This document shows, piece by piece, positions 27,327 through 35,948 of a stretch of 58,450 bases of DNA. Each line of letters begins with the position of its first letter. Position 1 is the stretch's first letter. This DNA comes from Pedobacter sp. ok626 (GTDB taxonomy: Bacteria > Bacteroidota > Bacteroidia > Sphingobacteriales > Sphingobacteriaceae), in NCBI RefSeq assembly GCF_900100435.1, contig NZ_FNEX01000028.1, positions 1 to 58,450 of the forward strand. The letters run 5' to 3'. A program made the translations under genes and the position numbers. The notes below the pieces were generated by a model, which worked only from the letters and a program-made list of their open reading frames with translations, was not told the DNA's origin and did not search any database.

Positions 27327-28661
27327 ATGTTTGAAAATTTACAGGATAAGCTAGATCGTGCGTTTAAGGTCTTAAAAGGACAAGGAAGCATTACAGAAAT
27401 CAACGTGGCCGAAACCATGAAAGAGATCCGTAAGGCTTTATTAGATGCCGACGTAAACTATAAAACGGCAAAAACCTTTACCGATGAGGTAAAAGAAAAA
27501 GCTTTAGGCTTAAATGTACTTACAGCTGTTTCTCCGGGTCAATTGCTGACCAAAGTGATGAATGATGAGCTGACGGCCTTAATGGGCGGTGAGGTTACTG
27601 AATTAGACTTAAAAGCAAACCCAACAATTATATTAATTGCAGGTTTAAATGGTGCGGGTAAAACTACTTTTACCGGAAAACTGGCCAACTACCTTAAAGG
27701 CAAAGGCAAAAAACCTTTATTGGTAGCGGGTGACGTTTACAGACCAGCAGCGGTAGATCAGCTGCAAATACTAGGTGAGCAGATCGGTGTTCCGGTATAT
27801 GCAAATACGGCATCTAAAGATCCGGTTGCTATTGCGCTGGAAGGTATTGCTGAAGGTAAAAAACAGCATAACAATGTAATCATTATAGATACAGCAGGCC
27901 GTTTAGCAATAGACGAGCAGATGATGGACGAGATCGCTGCTGTAAAAGAAAGCACTAAACCACACGAAATCCTATTTGTTGTGGATGCCATGACCGGACA
28001 GGATGCGGTTAACACGGCAAAAGCATTTAACGATAGGCTTGATTTTACCGGCGTTGTATTAACCAAATTAGATGGTGACACCCGTGGTGGTGCAGCACTT
28101 TCAATTAAATCTGTAGTCAACAAACCGATCAAATTTATCGGTACTGGCGAAAAGATGGAAGCCCTTGATGTGTTCTATCCTGAAAGGATGGCTTCACGTA
28201 TTTTAGGGATGGGTGACGTGGTTTCATTGGTTGAGCGTGCGCAAGAGCAGTTTGACGAAAAAGAAGCTGCAGAACTTCAGAAAAAGATTCGTAAGAACAA
28301 GTTCGACTTTAACGACTTCTATAATCAGATCCAACAGATTAAAAAAATGGGTAACATGAAAGACCTGATGGGCATGATACCTGGTGTTGGAAAAATGATG
28401 AAGAACGTTGAAATTGAGGACGATGCTTTTAAAAATGTAGAAGCCATTATCCAATCAATGACTAAGTATGAGCGTGAAAATCCAGATAGTATTCAACAAA
28501 GCAGACGCTTACGTATTGCTAAAGGATCTGGAAATAAAATTGAAGAAGTAACCAAACTGATCAAACAGTTTGAAGATATGCGTAAGGTAATGAAGCAGTT
28601 CTCTAACCCGGCTACAGCTGCCAGGATGATGAAGAATATGCCTAAAATGCCACAGAGATAA
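27327..28661 (+). CDS. ffh: signal recognition particle protein Ffh (SRP54)
   Basis: GTPase that binds signal sequences of nascent inner-membrane proteins together with 4.5S RNA. The 444-residue protein has the N domain (residues 1-90), then the G domain with P-loop GLNGAGKTTFTGKLA, the DVYRPAAVDQLQILGE box, DTAGRLA, and VLTKLDGDTRGGAALS, and the C-terminal methionine-rich M domain (MKDLMGMIPGVGKMMKN ... RMMKNMPKMP) that contacts RNA and signal peptide. The length is normal, with no lineage-specific additions. It is followed by a short inverted repeat and the comM-like gene. The start ATG 27327 matches the family start MFENLQDKLDRAFKVLKG. Confidence 0.97.
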   Translation: MFENLQDKLDRAFKVLKGQGSITEINVAETMKEIRKALLDADVNYKTAKTFTDEVKEKALGLNVLTAVSPGQLLTKVMNDELTALMGGEVTELDLKANPTIILIAGLNGAGKTTFTGKLANYLKGKGKKPLLVAGDVYRPAAVDQLQILGEQIGVPVYANTASKDPVAIALEGIAEGKKQHNNVIIIDTAGRLAIDEQMMDEIAAVKESTKPHEILFVVDAMTGQDAVNTAKAFNDRLDFTGVVLTKLDGDTRGGAALSIKSVVNKPIKFIGTGEKMEALDVFYPERMASRILGMGDVVSLVERAQEQFDEKEAAELQKKIRKNKFDFNDFYNQIQQIKKMGNMKDLMGMIPGVGKMMKNVEIEDDAFKNVEAIIQSMTKYERENPDSIQQSRRLRIAKGSGNKIEEVTKLIKQFEDMRKVMKQFSNPATAARMMKNMPKMPQR

Positions 28662-28698
28662 AAAAGGTTGGTTTTCTTAACCAACTAAACCTCTAATC

Positions 28699-28740
28699 AG
28701 TATAGATTCACACTTAGGACATCTAATGTGAATCTATGCT
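28699..28740. repeat. inverted repeat covering the comM start codon
   Basis: AGTATAGATTCACA (28699-28712) and TGTGAATCTATGCT (28727-28740) pair, apart from one mismatch, around a 14-base spacer. The ATG start of the comM-like gene (28736-28738) lies within the 3' arm. The repeat has no following T run, so it is not an obvious ffh terminator. It could be an operator or an RNA hairpin that hides the start codon. Confidence 0.6.
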
Positions 28741-30274
28741 GATAAAAACATATGGCAGCGCCGTCTTTGGCGTAAATGCCTTAACCATCACCATCGAAGT
28801 AAGTATAGGCGGGGGCAATCGCTACCATATTGTTGGCTTGCCCGACAATGCCATTAAAGAAAGCTTGAGAAGGATTGAAAGTGCCATCCAATCGGCGGGA
28901 CTTAAAATGCCTCGACAAAAGATTGTCATCAATCTGGCCCCAGCCGATATCCGCAAAGAAGGATCAGCTTACGACCTCCCAATCGCCATCGGCATTTTGG
29001 CTGCCTCAGGGCAAATAGAAAACACAGAGCTAGACAAATACTTTATTATGGGAGAATTGTCCTTAGACGGCGGCCTACAGCCTATAAAAGGCGCATTACC
29101 CATATCTATACAAGCCCGGTCCGCGGGCTTCAAAGGTTTTATACTACCCTGGGATAATTCTAGAGAGGCTGCGATTGTAAATGAACTTGAAATTTACGGA
29201 ATGCGCAACCTATCAGAAGTCGCTGCATTTTTTAACGGGACAGCGCGGCCCGATCCTGTAATCGTTAATACCAGAGATCAGTTTTACAATAATGTAAGCA
29301 ACTATGAGCAGGACTTTTCGGATGTAAAAGGCCAGGAAAACATAAAAAGAGCGCTGGAAATTGCCGCTGCCGGCGGACACAATCTGATCCTAATTGGCCC
29401 TCCAGGAGCCGGAAAGACTATGCTAGCTAAGCGTCTACCCACCATTCTACCTCCTTTAAATCTTCAGGAAGCATTAGAAACCACAAAAATACATTCTGTA
29501 GCCGGAAAGCTAAATGCGGCCGAATCATTAATGACGGAGCGTCCTTACCGCAGCCCCCACCACACGATTTCGGACATGGCTTTAGTCGGTGGCGGGGCCA
29601 ATCCACAGCCTGGCGAAATCTCACTAGCTCACAATGGTGTCTTATTTTTAGATGAATTACCAGAGTTTAAGCGCAGTGTGCTCGAAGTGATGCGCCAACC
29701 CCTCGAAGATCGTTGCGTAACCATTTCAAGGTCACGTTTAAGCGTCGAATATCCAGCTAGTTTTATGCTGATTGCCTCTATGAACCCCTGTCCATGTGGC
29801 TTTTATAACCATCCCGAGAAGGAATGCATTTGTGGTTCGGGGGTCGTTCAAAAATACCTCAGCAAAATCTCCGGGCCTTTATTAGACCGTATTGATTTGC
29901 ATGTAGAAGTAACGCCTGTAAATTTTAACGAATTGACTTCTGCTTTGGAAACAGAAAAGAGCGCCACTATCAGAGAAAGAGTAATTAAAGCTCGTGCGGT
30001 TCAGGACTCCCGTTTCAGCACCACCCAAAACTTATATTACAACGCGCAAATGAGTCCTAATATGGTTCGAAATGTTTGCAAAATAAATGATGCGGGCCAG
30101 AATTTGATTAAAAAGGCAATGGAAAAGCTGGGCCTTTCAGCCCGTGCTTATGATCGTATCTTAAAAGTATCCAGAACCATTGCCGACCTTGCTGAAAGCA
30201 AAGACATTAAATTAGAGCATCTGGCAGAGGCGATACATTACCGAAGTCTGGACAGGGATAGCTGGTCTGGTTAA
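28736..30274 (+). CDS. YifB/ComM-family Mg-chelatase-like AAA+ ATPase
   Basis: 512 residues. The N-terminal ChlI-like half (MLIKTYGSAVFGVNALTITIEVSIGGG, VGLPDNAIKESLRRIESAI, INLAPADIRKEGSAYDLPIAIGIL) is a Lon-like protease-fold domain. The C-terminal AAA+ half has Walker A GPPGAGKTMLAK, SPHHTISDMALVGGG, Walker B LFLDELPEF, and the zinc-like CPCGFYNHPEKECICGSG. In naturally competent bacteria ComM acts as a branch-migration helicase that extends heteroduplex during transformation. Bacteroidota carry it without clear competence, so its role here is uncertain. The start is unusual: the ATG lies in an inverted repeat. The last bases overlap the convergent acidic-protein gene by 4. Confidence 0.9.
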   Translation: MLIKTYGSAVFGVNALTITIEVSIGGGNRYHIVGLPDNAIKESLRRIESAIQSAGLKMPRQKIVINLAPADIRKEGSAYDLPIAIGILAASGQIENTELDKYFIMGELSLDGGLQPIKGALPISIQARSAGFKGFILPWDNSREAAIVNELEIYGMRNLSEVAAFFNGTARPDPVIVNTRDQFYNNVSNYEQDFSDVKGQENIKRALEIAAAGGHNLILIGPPGAGKTMLAKRLPTILPPLNLQEALETTKIHSVAGKLNAAESLMTERPYRSPHHTISDMALVGGGANPQPGEISLAHNGVLFLDELPEFKRSVLEVMRQPLEDRCVTISRSRLSVEYPASFMLIASMNPCPCGFYNHPEKECICGSGVVQKYLSKISGPLLDRIDLHVEVTPVNFNELTSALETEKSATIRERVIKARAVQDSRFSTTQNLYYNAQMSPNMVRNVCKINDAGQNLIKKAMEKLGLSARAYDRILKVSRTIADLAESKDIKLEHLAEAIHYRSLDRDSWSG

Positions 30275-30540
30275 TCTAAAAGATCTTCCTCCGCATCCTC
30301 TGGGTCTTCCTCCTCTTCTTCTGGTACATGCGCCACAATCGCACGGCCTATGGCATTGATCTCTTCATTGGTCTCAAACGTAGGTAAAGCAGTCACCTCA
30401 TCAAGCTTTAACCATTGCTCTTCTGTATCCTTTTGAATGTGTACGTACTCTTTTCCATCTTTAAAAATAACGTAAGTATCTTCCCCTTCTGGAAATACCG
30501 CATAATCTATTGTCCCTATTGTAATGTCGAATGGTTGCAT
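30271..30540 (-). CDS. small acidic protein of unknown function
   Basis: An 89-residue cytoplasmic protein without signal or membrane segment. The first two thirds form a compact beta-rich stretch (TIGTIDYAVFPEGEDTYVIFKDGKEYVHIQKDTEEQWLKLD), and the C-terminus is a run of acidic residues (EEEEEDPEDAEEDLLD), giving a strongly negative protein. No catalytic motif is seen. It lies 33 bases after the COG3014 lipoprotein gene as the last gene of that minus-strand operon, and its stop overlaps the end of the convergent comM gene by 4 bases. It is probably conserved among Bacteroidota, judging by the well-formed sequence, but I cannot name the family. Confidence 0.68.
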   Translation of the reverse strand: MQPFDITIGTIDYAVFPEGEDTYVIFKDGKEYVHIQKDTEEQWLKLDEVTALPTFETNEEINAIGRAIVAHVPEEEEEDPEDAEEDLLD

Positions 30541-30573
30541 ATTGTATTCTATTGTTAGTTGTATTAAAACGGC

Positions 30574-32007
30574 TTACCGTAAAGTTGAGTAATTATAAAA
30601 CTGTAGCTTTCCTGTCCCTGTAATTTCTATTGTTTTCGATTCCTCAGCCCCTGATGCGTTTTTTAAACTCAGGGTTATGGTATTGCTTCCTTTTTGCAAA
30701 GGTATGCGTGTATAGTTAATATTGGCGGGTAAAGATTGCCAATTTCGTGTATCCGCTTTTTCGGAAAGTAAACCATATAGCTGCATCCCAAATCCCAGGC
30801 CTTCTAGCAAAGCATTGTCTTTCCCATCTTTCCCACTCCCTTTTGAACTTTGCTTAAGCACATATTCTGCGCTCTTTTTCACTGCCAAACGTGTCAAGAC
30901 CTTGCCCATCTCTTTCATAAATCGCTGGCTCAGGGTTTTAAAAGCCAGCTCATTAATATCTTCTGCCTTTTCAAACGAAACGGTTTCCGTTCCATTGCTT
31001 AAACTAGCAGAACTGTAATAAGGCGCTTGGGCAACATATTTTGGATAAGTAGCTCTTAAGCTCTCTACGCCGTTCAGGTTAAAATTACCATCACTATAGC
31101 CATAATTAAACGGAATAATGATCGTGCCTCCGAGATTGGTAAAAAACAAGTCCCCCCCACTGCCTTTAATTAAAGAGAAGAAAAACTCTTCCTGCTGTTT
31201 TACTGGTGCCAGGCCATTCTCCCAAAAGAAAATAAGCTCTCCACCTTCAGGTGCTGCATTAGGTTGGTATTTCATACCAAATAAACCTTCAAAACGGCCC
31301 AATTCAGCGGTAAAGCCATTCAAATAGGCCGTCCTCAGCACATCGCGCTTAAGTTCCTCTGGCATTTTTGTCCCATAATAGGTCTGATTTTCGCTTTTCA
31401 GATATACCTCTGCGGCATTTCTATAAGCTATAAAAGCATTGTTTATGTCTCTATCACTTTCATAAATCAATCCCTGAAGCATCAATGAGAAGGCATCTTT
31501 TGAATAACGGCTATCTTTATCATTAAACTTATCCCCTTGTTCCTGTGATTGCAGACTGATTCGTCTCGCCTCCACGATGGCATCTTCCGTTTTGTTCAGG
31601 TACAAATAGTTCAAGGCTTTGTAATAATGGATCATAAACTTTTCAAAATCCTCGCCCTTATAGCGTTGCGTCATTGGATTTACCAAAGTTCCCACTACTG
31701 CATCCATAGCGCCACCCATTCCATTCTCCAGAAGCTGATCGGCTTCGTTAAAATATCGGTTGCTACTTTCATAATCGCCAACAAGGTGACTGGCTTTCCC
31801 TTTTTCCATTAAAAAAAGGAGCTTGTTTCGAGGTTTTTGTAACAGCTTGTTCTTATCCAGTTCTTTCACTGCCTCGGCATAATTACCTGCAGAGATTTGC
31901 TTATAATAAGACGCAATCATGTCATTATAGCTGGAACAACCGAAAAGAAAAAGCATCACTCCTAAAAAGAATGATGCTTTAAAGATATTCCTACGGATAT
32001 GTGTCAT
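30574..32007 (-). CDS. COG3014-family lipoprotein with TPR-like helices
   Basis: A 477-residue lipoprotein; the signal peptide ends with the lipobox FLFGC (Cys24), followed by SSYNDMIASYYKQ. The N-terminal 240 residues have tetratricopeptide-like helices (GNYAEAVKELDKNKLLQ, VGDYESSNRYFNEADQLLENG, YLYLNKTEDAIVEARRI), and the C-terminal half is beta-rich with FFFSLIKGSGGDLFF and a final IEITGTGKLQFYNYSTL. COG3014 proteins occur next to LpoB-like genes in many Gram-negative bacteria; the gene directly upstream here is lpoB, fitting that link. Its job is unknown, probably in envelope assembly or lipoprotein-dependent murein synthase control. The gap to lpoB is 26 bases. Confidence 0.82.
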   Translation of the reverse strand: MTHIRRNIFKASFFLGVMLFLFGCSSYNDMIASYYKQISAGNYAEAVKELDKNKLLQKPRNKLLFLMEKGKASHLVGDYESSNRYFNEADQLLENGMGGAMDAVVGTLVNPMTQRYKGEDFEKFMIHYYKALNYLYLNKTEDAIVEARRISLQSQEQGDKFNDKDSRYSKDAFSLMLQGLIYESDRDINNAFIAYRNAAEVYLKSENQTYYGTKMPEELKRDVLRTAYLNGFTAELGRFEGLFGMKYQPNAAPEGGELIFFWENGLAPVKQQEEFFFSLIKGSGGDLFFTNLGGTIIIPFNYGYSDGNFNLNGVESLRATYPKYVAQAPYYSSASLSNGTETVSFEKAEDINELAFKTLSQRFMKEMGKVLTRLAVKKSAEYVLKQSSKGSGKDGKDNALLEGLGFGMQLYGLLSEKADTRNWQSLPANINYTRIPLQKGSNTITLSLKNASGAEESKTIEITGTGKLQFYNYSTLR

Positions 32008-32033
32008 ATTATATTTAGCCGGTATAATGCCGA

Positions 32034-32627
32034 CTAATTTTTAACGTATTTAGCTATTTTCTTATCACCAATCCAAACAACTTCGTTGGTCTGGATATTA
32101 GTAAGTTCTAAATTCACCTGGTAATACACTACTTTTTTGCGTTTATGTGAATCTACAATAGAGTTAATGGATCCTTGAAGAATATAATCAGCTCCATTTT
32201 CCAATCCGAATTTCTTCATCGTAGAGATCGTTGCATTATCTTGCTGATCAGCTTTTTCTCCACGTAGCTCTTCTCTCTTTTTACCGCCCTGTACCAAACG
32301 TACGCGCTCACTTTTAATAAAAGCCTGCTCTACATCTTTAACAAAAGTTTCGGCATCAATATGTTCATGGCTTTTGTTTTGCATTACACCAACAATAACT
32401 ACAGGTCTTTTACCTTGATGTTCTTCGAGGTGAGTTGATAACCACTTACCACCCAAAATTGTCTGTGTCATCTCTTCTGCTACAAGTCTCGAATCTGTAT
32501 TGTTCCAATTGCCACTTACATCAATAGCCTGATCGGTACTTACACGTGTTACTTGTCGCGAACAAGAAGTGATTATCATTCCAGAAACGGCAATCGCCGC
32601 AATAGTCATTATCCTTTTTACCTGCAT
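32034..32627 (-). CDS. LpoB-like penicillin-binding-protein activator lipoprotein
   Basis: A 197-residue lipoprotein with lipobox IITSC (Cys22). The family pattern is readable: GGKWLSTHLEEHQGKRPVVIVGVMQNKSHEHID, followed by FVKDVEQAFIKSERVRLVQGG and QGSINSIVDSHKRKKVVYYQVNLELTNIQTNEVVW. In Enterobacteria LpoB is an outer-membrane lipoprotein that activates the murein synthase PBP1b through its UB2H domain. A PBP1b with that domain is not in this window, so the partner in this lineage is open. An upstream in-frame start adds 16 residues overlapping the previous gene and spoils the signal peptide, so ATG 32627 is chosen. It is the second gene of a four-gene operon. Confidence 0.85.
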   Translation of the reverse strand: MQVKRIMTIAAIAVSGMIITSCSRQVTRVSTDQAIDVSGNWNNTDSRLVAEEMTQTILGGKWLSTHLEEHQGKRPVVIVGVMQNKSHEHIDAETFVKDVEQAFIKSERVRLVQGGKKREELRGEKADQQDNATISTMKKFGLENGADYILQGSINSIVDSHKRKKVVYYQVNLELTNIQTNEVVWIGDKKIAKYVKN

Positions 32628-32659
32628 TTTTTTGAATATAAAGTTTTTAAATATGCTGT

Positions 32660-33058
32660 TTACCATCCGTACCACGGTCTGCTGTTGCCAAAGCCAAAAC
32701 CCACATGGGCACCATAACCAAAACGGCCGCCAAAGCCATAGTTGCCATAGCTGATTGAAGGATAAGAATATGGACTGCCATAATAATATCCGCCGTTAAG
32801 CTCTAACTGAAAATTACGGTCCCTTCTTTGCTTCCTGCGCTCTTCACGGGCCTCATACCAATCATATGCTTTATAGGTCTTTTGAACTGTGGACCCTTGA
32901 TCACGATTCAAAGAATCGGCCAATTCGATATACTTCGCTCTGCTTTCCTGATGCCTAGGATTCTGATCTTTTATTGGATCAACTTTTTGCGCATAGCCAG
33001 CTGTTCCGTAAGCTACTCCTACGATACAACTCCATACAAAAATCAAATTTCTTTTCAT
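32660..33058 (-). CDS. small secreted protein with Gly/Tyr-rich tail
   Basis: A 132-residue exported protein. The signal peptide MKRNLIFVWSCIVGVAYGTAGYA is cleaved before QKVDPIKDQ. The middle part is charged and helical (YKAYDWYEAREERRKQRRDRNFQLE). The last 45 residues are rich in Gly, Tyr, Phe and Ser (GGYYYGSPYSYPSISYGNYGFGGRFGYGAHVGFGFG), which suggests an extended or sticky beta-structure at the cell surface or in the periplasm. It is the first gene of the operon followed by lpoB and COG3014 genes (gap to lpoB 32 bases). The family is not recognised. The repetitive tail may pack in the envelope, but there is no evidence for a specific role. Confidence 0.7.
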   Translation of the reverse strand: MKRNLIFVWSCIVGVAYGTAGYAQKVDPIKDQNPRHQESRAKYIELADSLNRDQGSTVQKTYKAYDWYEAREERRKQRRDRNFQLELNGGYYYGSPYSYPSISYGNYGFGGRFGYGAHVGFGFGNSRPWYGW

Positions 33059-33194
33059 CTGTATATATTTTAATAAGCCTCGATTTGCCTCATCTCAGGT
33101 TAATCGAATCCTTGTTTAATGCTCTATAAATTTACAGAATTTTTAACTTTCTGTAATCATTTAACCTATTTTAACTTTAAGACCTAAATAAGGG

Positions 33195-33794
33195 CTAATT
33201 GTTACTCTCTTTTAACTTTTTTATAAAATCTATGAATTTTGGGCTAGCATAATTTGCAGCCCCTACTTCGTTGTAAGATATGCGTCCTTGTTTATCAAAT
33301 ACTACGGTAGTTGGCAAAGAACCTTTAAAAATCTGTTCTGGAATATTGCTAGCGACAGCAAAAACTGGCATTTTATAATCCTTTTCATCCATAAACTTTT
33401 TCGATTTTGCAAAATCACTATCAGCGTCTACCAGAATAAAAACTACGTCTTTATCGTCCTTAAACTGCTCATATAGCTTGTTTACAGAAGGCATCTCGGC
33501 TAGGCATGGAGGGCACCAGGTAGCCCAGAAGTTCAGAAAAATAACTTTTCCCTTTAGGTTTCCCAGGTCAACAATACGACCTGAAGCATCCTTAAAGCTA
33601 ATCCCCGACAAGTCGGCTGCAGCTTCTGGAGTTGCATTTTCCTTAGGGATTTCAACGGACGGCCTAAAAAGACCAATCTCCATCAAGCCACGAATCATTA
33701 GAGCCTTTGCCGATGGCACAAAAATAAGTATCAGGAAAAAGCCCAGGAACAGCCCGTTTATAATATTCTTTTTATTAAAAATCTTCTTCATCAT
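33195..33794 (-). CDS. TlpA/ResA-like thioredoxin-fold protein, membrane-anchored
   Basis: A 199-residue thiol-disulphide reductase anchored in the inner membrane by one segment (about residues 12-30, INGLFLGFFLILIFVPSAKAL) and facing the periplasm. The redox motif is WCPPC (Cys94, Cys97) within FLNFWATWCPPCLAEMPSVNKL, with the cis-Pro in GSLPTTVVFD at about 155. It likely reduces disulphides in periplasmic or c-type-cytochrome substrates, as TlpA/ResA proteins do. Two adjacent Met codons (33794 and 33791) are possible starts, differing by one residue. It stands alone, after the lpoB operon and before a divergently transcribed TraB gene. The electron donor is unknown. Confidence 0.88.
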   Translation of the reverse strand: MMKKIFNKKNIINGLFLGFFLILIFVPSAKALMIRGLMEIGLFRPSVEIPKENATPEAAADLSGISFKDASGRIVDLGNLKGKVIFLNFWATWCPPCLAEMPSVNKLYEQFKDDKDVVFILVDADSDFAKSKKFMDEKDYKMPVFAVASNIPEQIFKGSLPTTVVFDKQGRISYNEVGAANYASPKFIDFIKKLKESNN

Positions 33795-33963
33795 CTATTA
33801 GTAAAGCGCTTTTCTGTAAAGCTACGAGATTCGTCGCTCAACAAGCCCAATTAAGACAGGTTTTGACATTTCATTGTTAATCTTAAAAATTATTTAAAAA
33901 TAATCTGTAACGAATCCTATATCCCAAATACTTACTCTATGAAAACCCAAAAAACTATCTATT

Positions 33964-34830
33964 ATGAAAAATTTATTCTGTACCCTTCAACTTATCGCCT
34001 CCTTAATTTTTACAGTTAATCTCAAGGCGCAACAAAAACAAACTACAAATTCCCTGTTATGGGAAGTGAGTGGAAATGGCTTAACCAAACCATCTTACGT
34101 TTATGGCACCATCCATATGATCTGTGAACCAGATTTCTTGATCAGCGACAAAACCAAAAGCGCCATAACAAGTGCCGATGACCTCGTATTGGAACTAAAC
34201 TTTAACGATCCCGCAGAAATGGTAGATCTTCAAAAATCAATAGTATCAGCAGTTCCATTAAGCAAAAAACTAAGCCCCTCGCAGTTTCACCGATTAGACT
34301 CGGTATTGACCTTAAAAACAGGAACATCATTAAAAACACTGGATCAGCTTACTTTAGCCGCCGTAACCAGCTTCGCTATTTCTAAAACACTTCCATGTTC
34401 GGAAATCAAATCTTATGAAGTTGAATTTATTAATTTTGCCAAAACACAAAACAAAACCATTGGCGCACTCGAAACCGTGAAACAACAAACAAACTTCTTT
34501 GCAAAAGCATTTAGCGATGACGAATTGGTTAATCAGATTACTGGTTTCGATGATTACAAAACTGTATTTAGTGATATGATTCGTGCCTACAAAATGGAAG
34601 ATCTAGGTAAGGTTAGTGAAATACTAAACGACAAGAAATGGGGCAACACGGAGGAGAGCAATAAATGGTTGCTACAGGTTAGAAATGCCAACTGGGCCGA
34701 TCAAATGCCCGCAATGATGAAAAACAAAAGCTGCTTCTTTGCGGTTGGTTGCGGACACTTACCTGGAAAAGAAGGCATATTACAATTGCTAAAAAATCAA
34801 GGCTATACGGTGAAACCCATAATGAAATAG
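33964..34830 (+). CDS. secreted TraB/GumN-family protein
   Basis: A 288-residue protein of the TraB/GumN family (PF01963), distant from eukaryotic TIKI metalloproteases. It has an N-terminal signal peptide (to about AQQK) and the family motifs: SYVYGTIHMICEPDF (the GTIH signature, with its His a likely metal ligand), DLVLELNFNDPAEM (Glu ligand), LETVKQQTNFF, and CFFAVGCGHLPGKEGILQLLKNQGY at the C-terminus (G-x-GH-x-xG). Homologues are thought to be metal-dependent hydrolases, though the bacterial role is unclear. It directly precedes an ECF sigma-factor gene, with 2 bases between, so it could be the first gene of that operon and its product may be linked to the stress the sigma factor senses. 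Confidence 0.85.
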   Translation: MKNLFCTLQLIASLIFTVNLKAQQKQTTNSLLWEVSGNGLTKPSYVYGTIHMICEPDFLISDKTKSAITSADDLVLELNFNDPAEMVDLQKSIVSAVPLSKKLSPSQFHRLDSVLTLKTGTSLKTLDQLTLAAVTSFAISKTLPCSEIKSYEVEFINFAKTQNKTIGALETVKQQTNFFAKAFSDDELVNQITGFDDYKTVFSDMIRAYKMEDLGKVSEILNDKKWGNTEESNKWLLQVRNANWADQMPAMMKNKSCFFAVGCGHLPGKEGILQLLKNQGYTVKPIMK

Positions 34831-34832
34831 TT

Positions 34833-35336
34833 TTGAAAACAAGAGAAAAAGAATTTCTTGACCAAGTAGAAACCCACAAAGGAATTATACATAAGATCTC
34901 CAGAATGTATATGGACGATGATGACGACCAGAAAGATCTGTTTCAGGAAATTATCTGCCAACTATGGAAATCATATGACTCCTTTAACCACCAAAGCAAA
35001 TTTTCCTCATGGATGTATCGCGTGGCGCTCAACACCGCAATTGTATATTTCAAAAAGCAAAAACGAAAAGAAGATGCCTATGCCACAATTGCCCATGAAA
35101 TTGAGGTCCCAACAGATGACGCCGAAACTAAAGAAATACAGCTGGCACACTTTTACAAAGCATTGCAACAGCTAGACAAAATTGAAAAAGCTTTGATGTT
35201 CTATTTCCTTGAAGATTACTCGCACAAAGAAATAGGAGAGAACCTGGGGATTAGTGAAGGAAATGCAAGAGTTAAACTAAACAGAGCGAAGAACAAATTA
35301 AAAGAACTTATAAAGAAACAAGGATATGAATTTTGA
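34833..35336 (+). CDS. ECF RNA polymerase sigma factor
   Basis: A 167-residue extracytoplasmic-function sigma factor. Region 2 reads DLFQEIICQLWKSYDSFNHQSKFSSWMYRVALNTAIVYFKKQKRK, and region 4 reads LQQLDKIEKALMFYFLEDYSHKEIGENLGISEGNARVKLNRAKNKLKEL with its helix-turn-helix. The frame is open from 34749 inside the TraB gene, but the family N-terminus fits a TTG at 34833 (KTREKEFLDQVETHKG), placed 2 bases after the TraB stop; no ATG lies before region 2, so TTG initiation is inferred. It overlaps the following membrane protein gene by 11 bases, typical of sigma/anti-sigma pairs, and is transcribed towards a second ECF module at 35949-37789. Confidence 0.87.
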   Translation: MKTREKEFLDQVETHKGIIHKISRMYMDDDDDQKDLFQEIICQLWKSYDSFNHQSKFSSWMYRVALNTAIVYFKKQKRKEDAYATIAHEIEVPTDDAETKEIQLAHFYKALQQLDKIEKALMFYFLEDYSHKEIGENLGISEGNARVKLNRAKNKLKELIKKQGYEF

Positions 35337-35946
35337 TGATATAAAATCTGCCTGGGGCAAGGACTCCGACAACAACATAAAAATACCTAATAAAATAGAG
35401 GAAATTAAGCGCGCAGAATTACCTCTTGATAAAATTAAAAGGAACATGCGACACGAGTTTGTTGTACAGGCACTATCTATTCTACTAATTGCATTTGTAC
35501 CCCAAGTTTATCATTTTAAACCTGTACTCCTTTTACCTTTTAATGCGATATACATCCTGTTTGTGGTTACCTGCGTTTATTTTTTTGCACGCTTTTATGC
35601 CTTTTACAAACGTGTTGGCGCAAGCTCATTAACGACAAAAGATGCTTTATATCAGATAAATTATGACATCAAGCTAAATATGGAACTTTACAAAATGTTT
35701 AGCTATATGCTGTTCCCCTTTGTTTTGATGATACTAAGCTTATTACTCATTAACCTAAAATACGATCATGTTGTAAGCTTGCTACAGTCGGATGTAACGC
35801 ATACTACTTTTTACCTCTATTTTGGACTAAGTGTTGTAATGATCTTTGCTGTCCTTCATTTCTCCGCAGTATATTGGCTAAAAACCTATTATCAAAAGTA
35901 TGCAAAGGAGATTGAAAACATCTTAAAAGAATTGAAGGAAGAATAA
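35326..35946 (+). CDS. four-helix inner-membrane protein, putative anti-sigma partner
   Basis: A 206-residue protein. The N-terminal 45 residues are cytoplasmic and charged (MNFDDIKSAWGKDSDNNIKIPNKIEEIKRAELPLDKIKRNMRHEF), resembling the region that binds sigma factors in Bacteroidota two-gene modules. Four hydrophobic segments follow (about VQALSILLIAFVPQVY, VLLLPFNAIYILFVVTCVYFF, SYMLFPFVLMILSLLLI, YFGLSVVMIFAVLHFSAVYW), and the C-terminus (YQKYAKEIENILKELKEE) faces the cytoplasm. The gene overlaps the ECF sigma gene by 11 bases, so translation is probably coupled. An anti-sigma function is inferred from position and topology; no zinc or ZAS motif is present. It ends 2 bases before the convergent barrel-tailed gene. 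Confidence 0.72.
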   Translation: MNFDDIKSAWGKDSDNNIKIPNKIEEIKRAELPLDKIKRNMRHEFVVQALSILLIAFVPQVYHFKPVLLLPFNAIYILFVVTCVYFFARFYAFYKRVGASSLTTKDALYQINYDIKLNMELYKMFSYMLFPFVLMILSLLLINLKYDHVVSLLQSDVTHTTFYLYFGLSVVMIFAVLHFSAVYWLKTYYQKYAKEIENILKELKEE

Positions 35947-35948
35947 TC

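Noticed and set aside
28666..28686. GTTGGTT/AACCAAC hairpin as ffh terminator
   Set aside because: No T run follows on the plus strand; the T run is on the minus strand, where no gene would end.
34749..34832. N-terminal extension of the ECF sigma factor overlapping the TraB gene
   Set aside because: The residues do not match ECF sigma proteins and the frame would overlap 82 bases of traB; the TTG two bases after the traB stop gives the usual length of 167.
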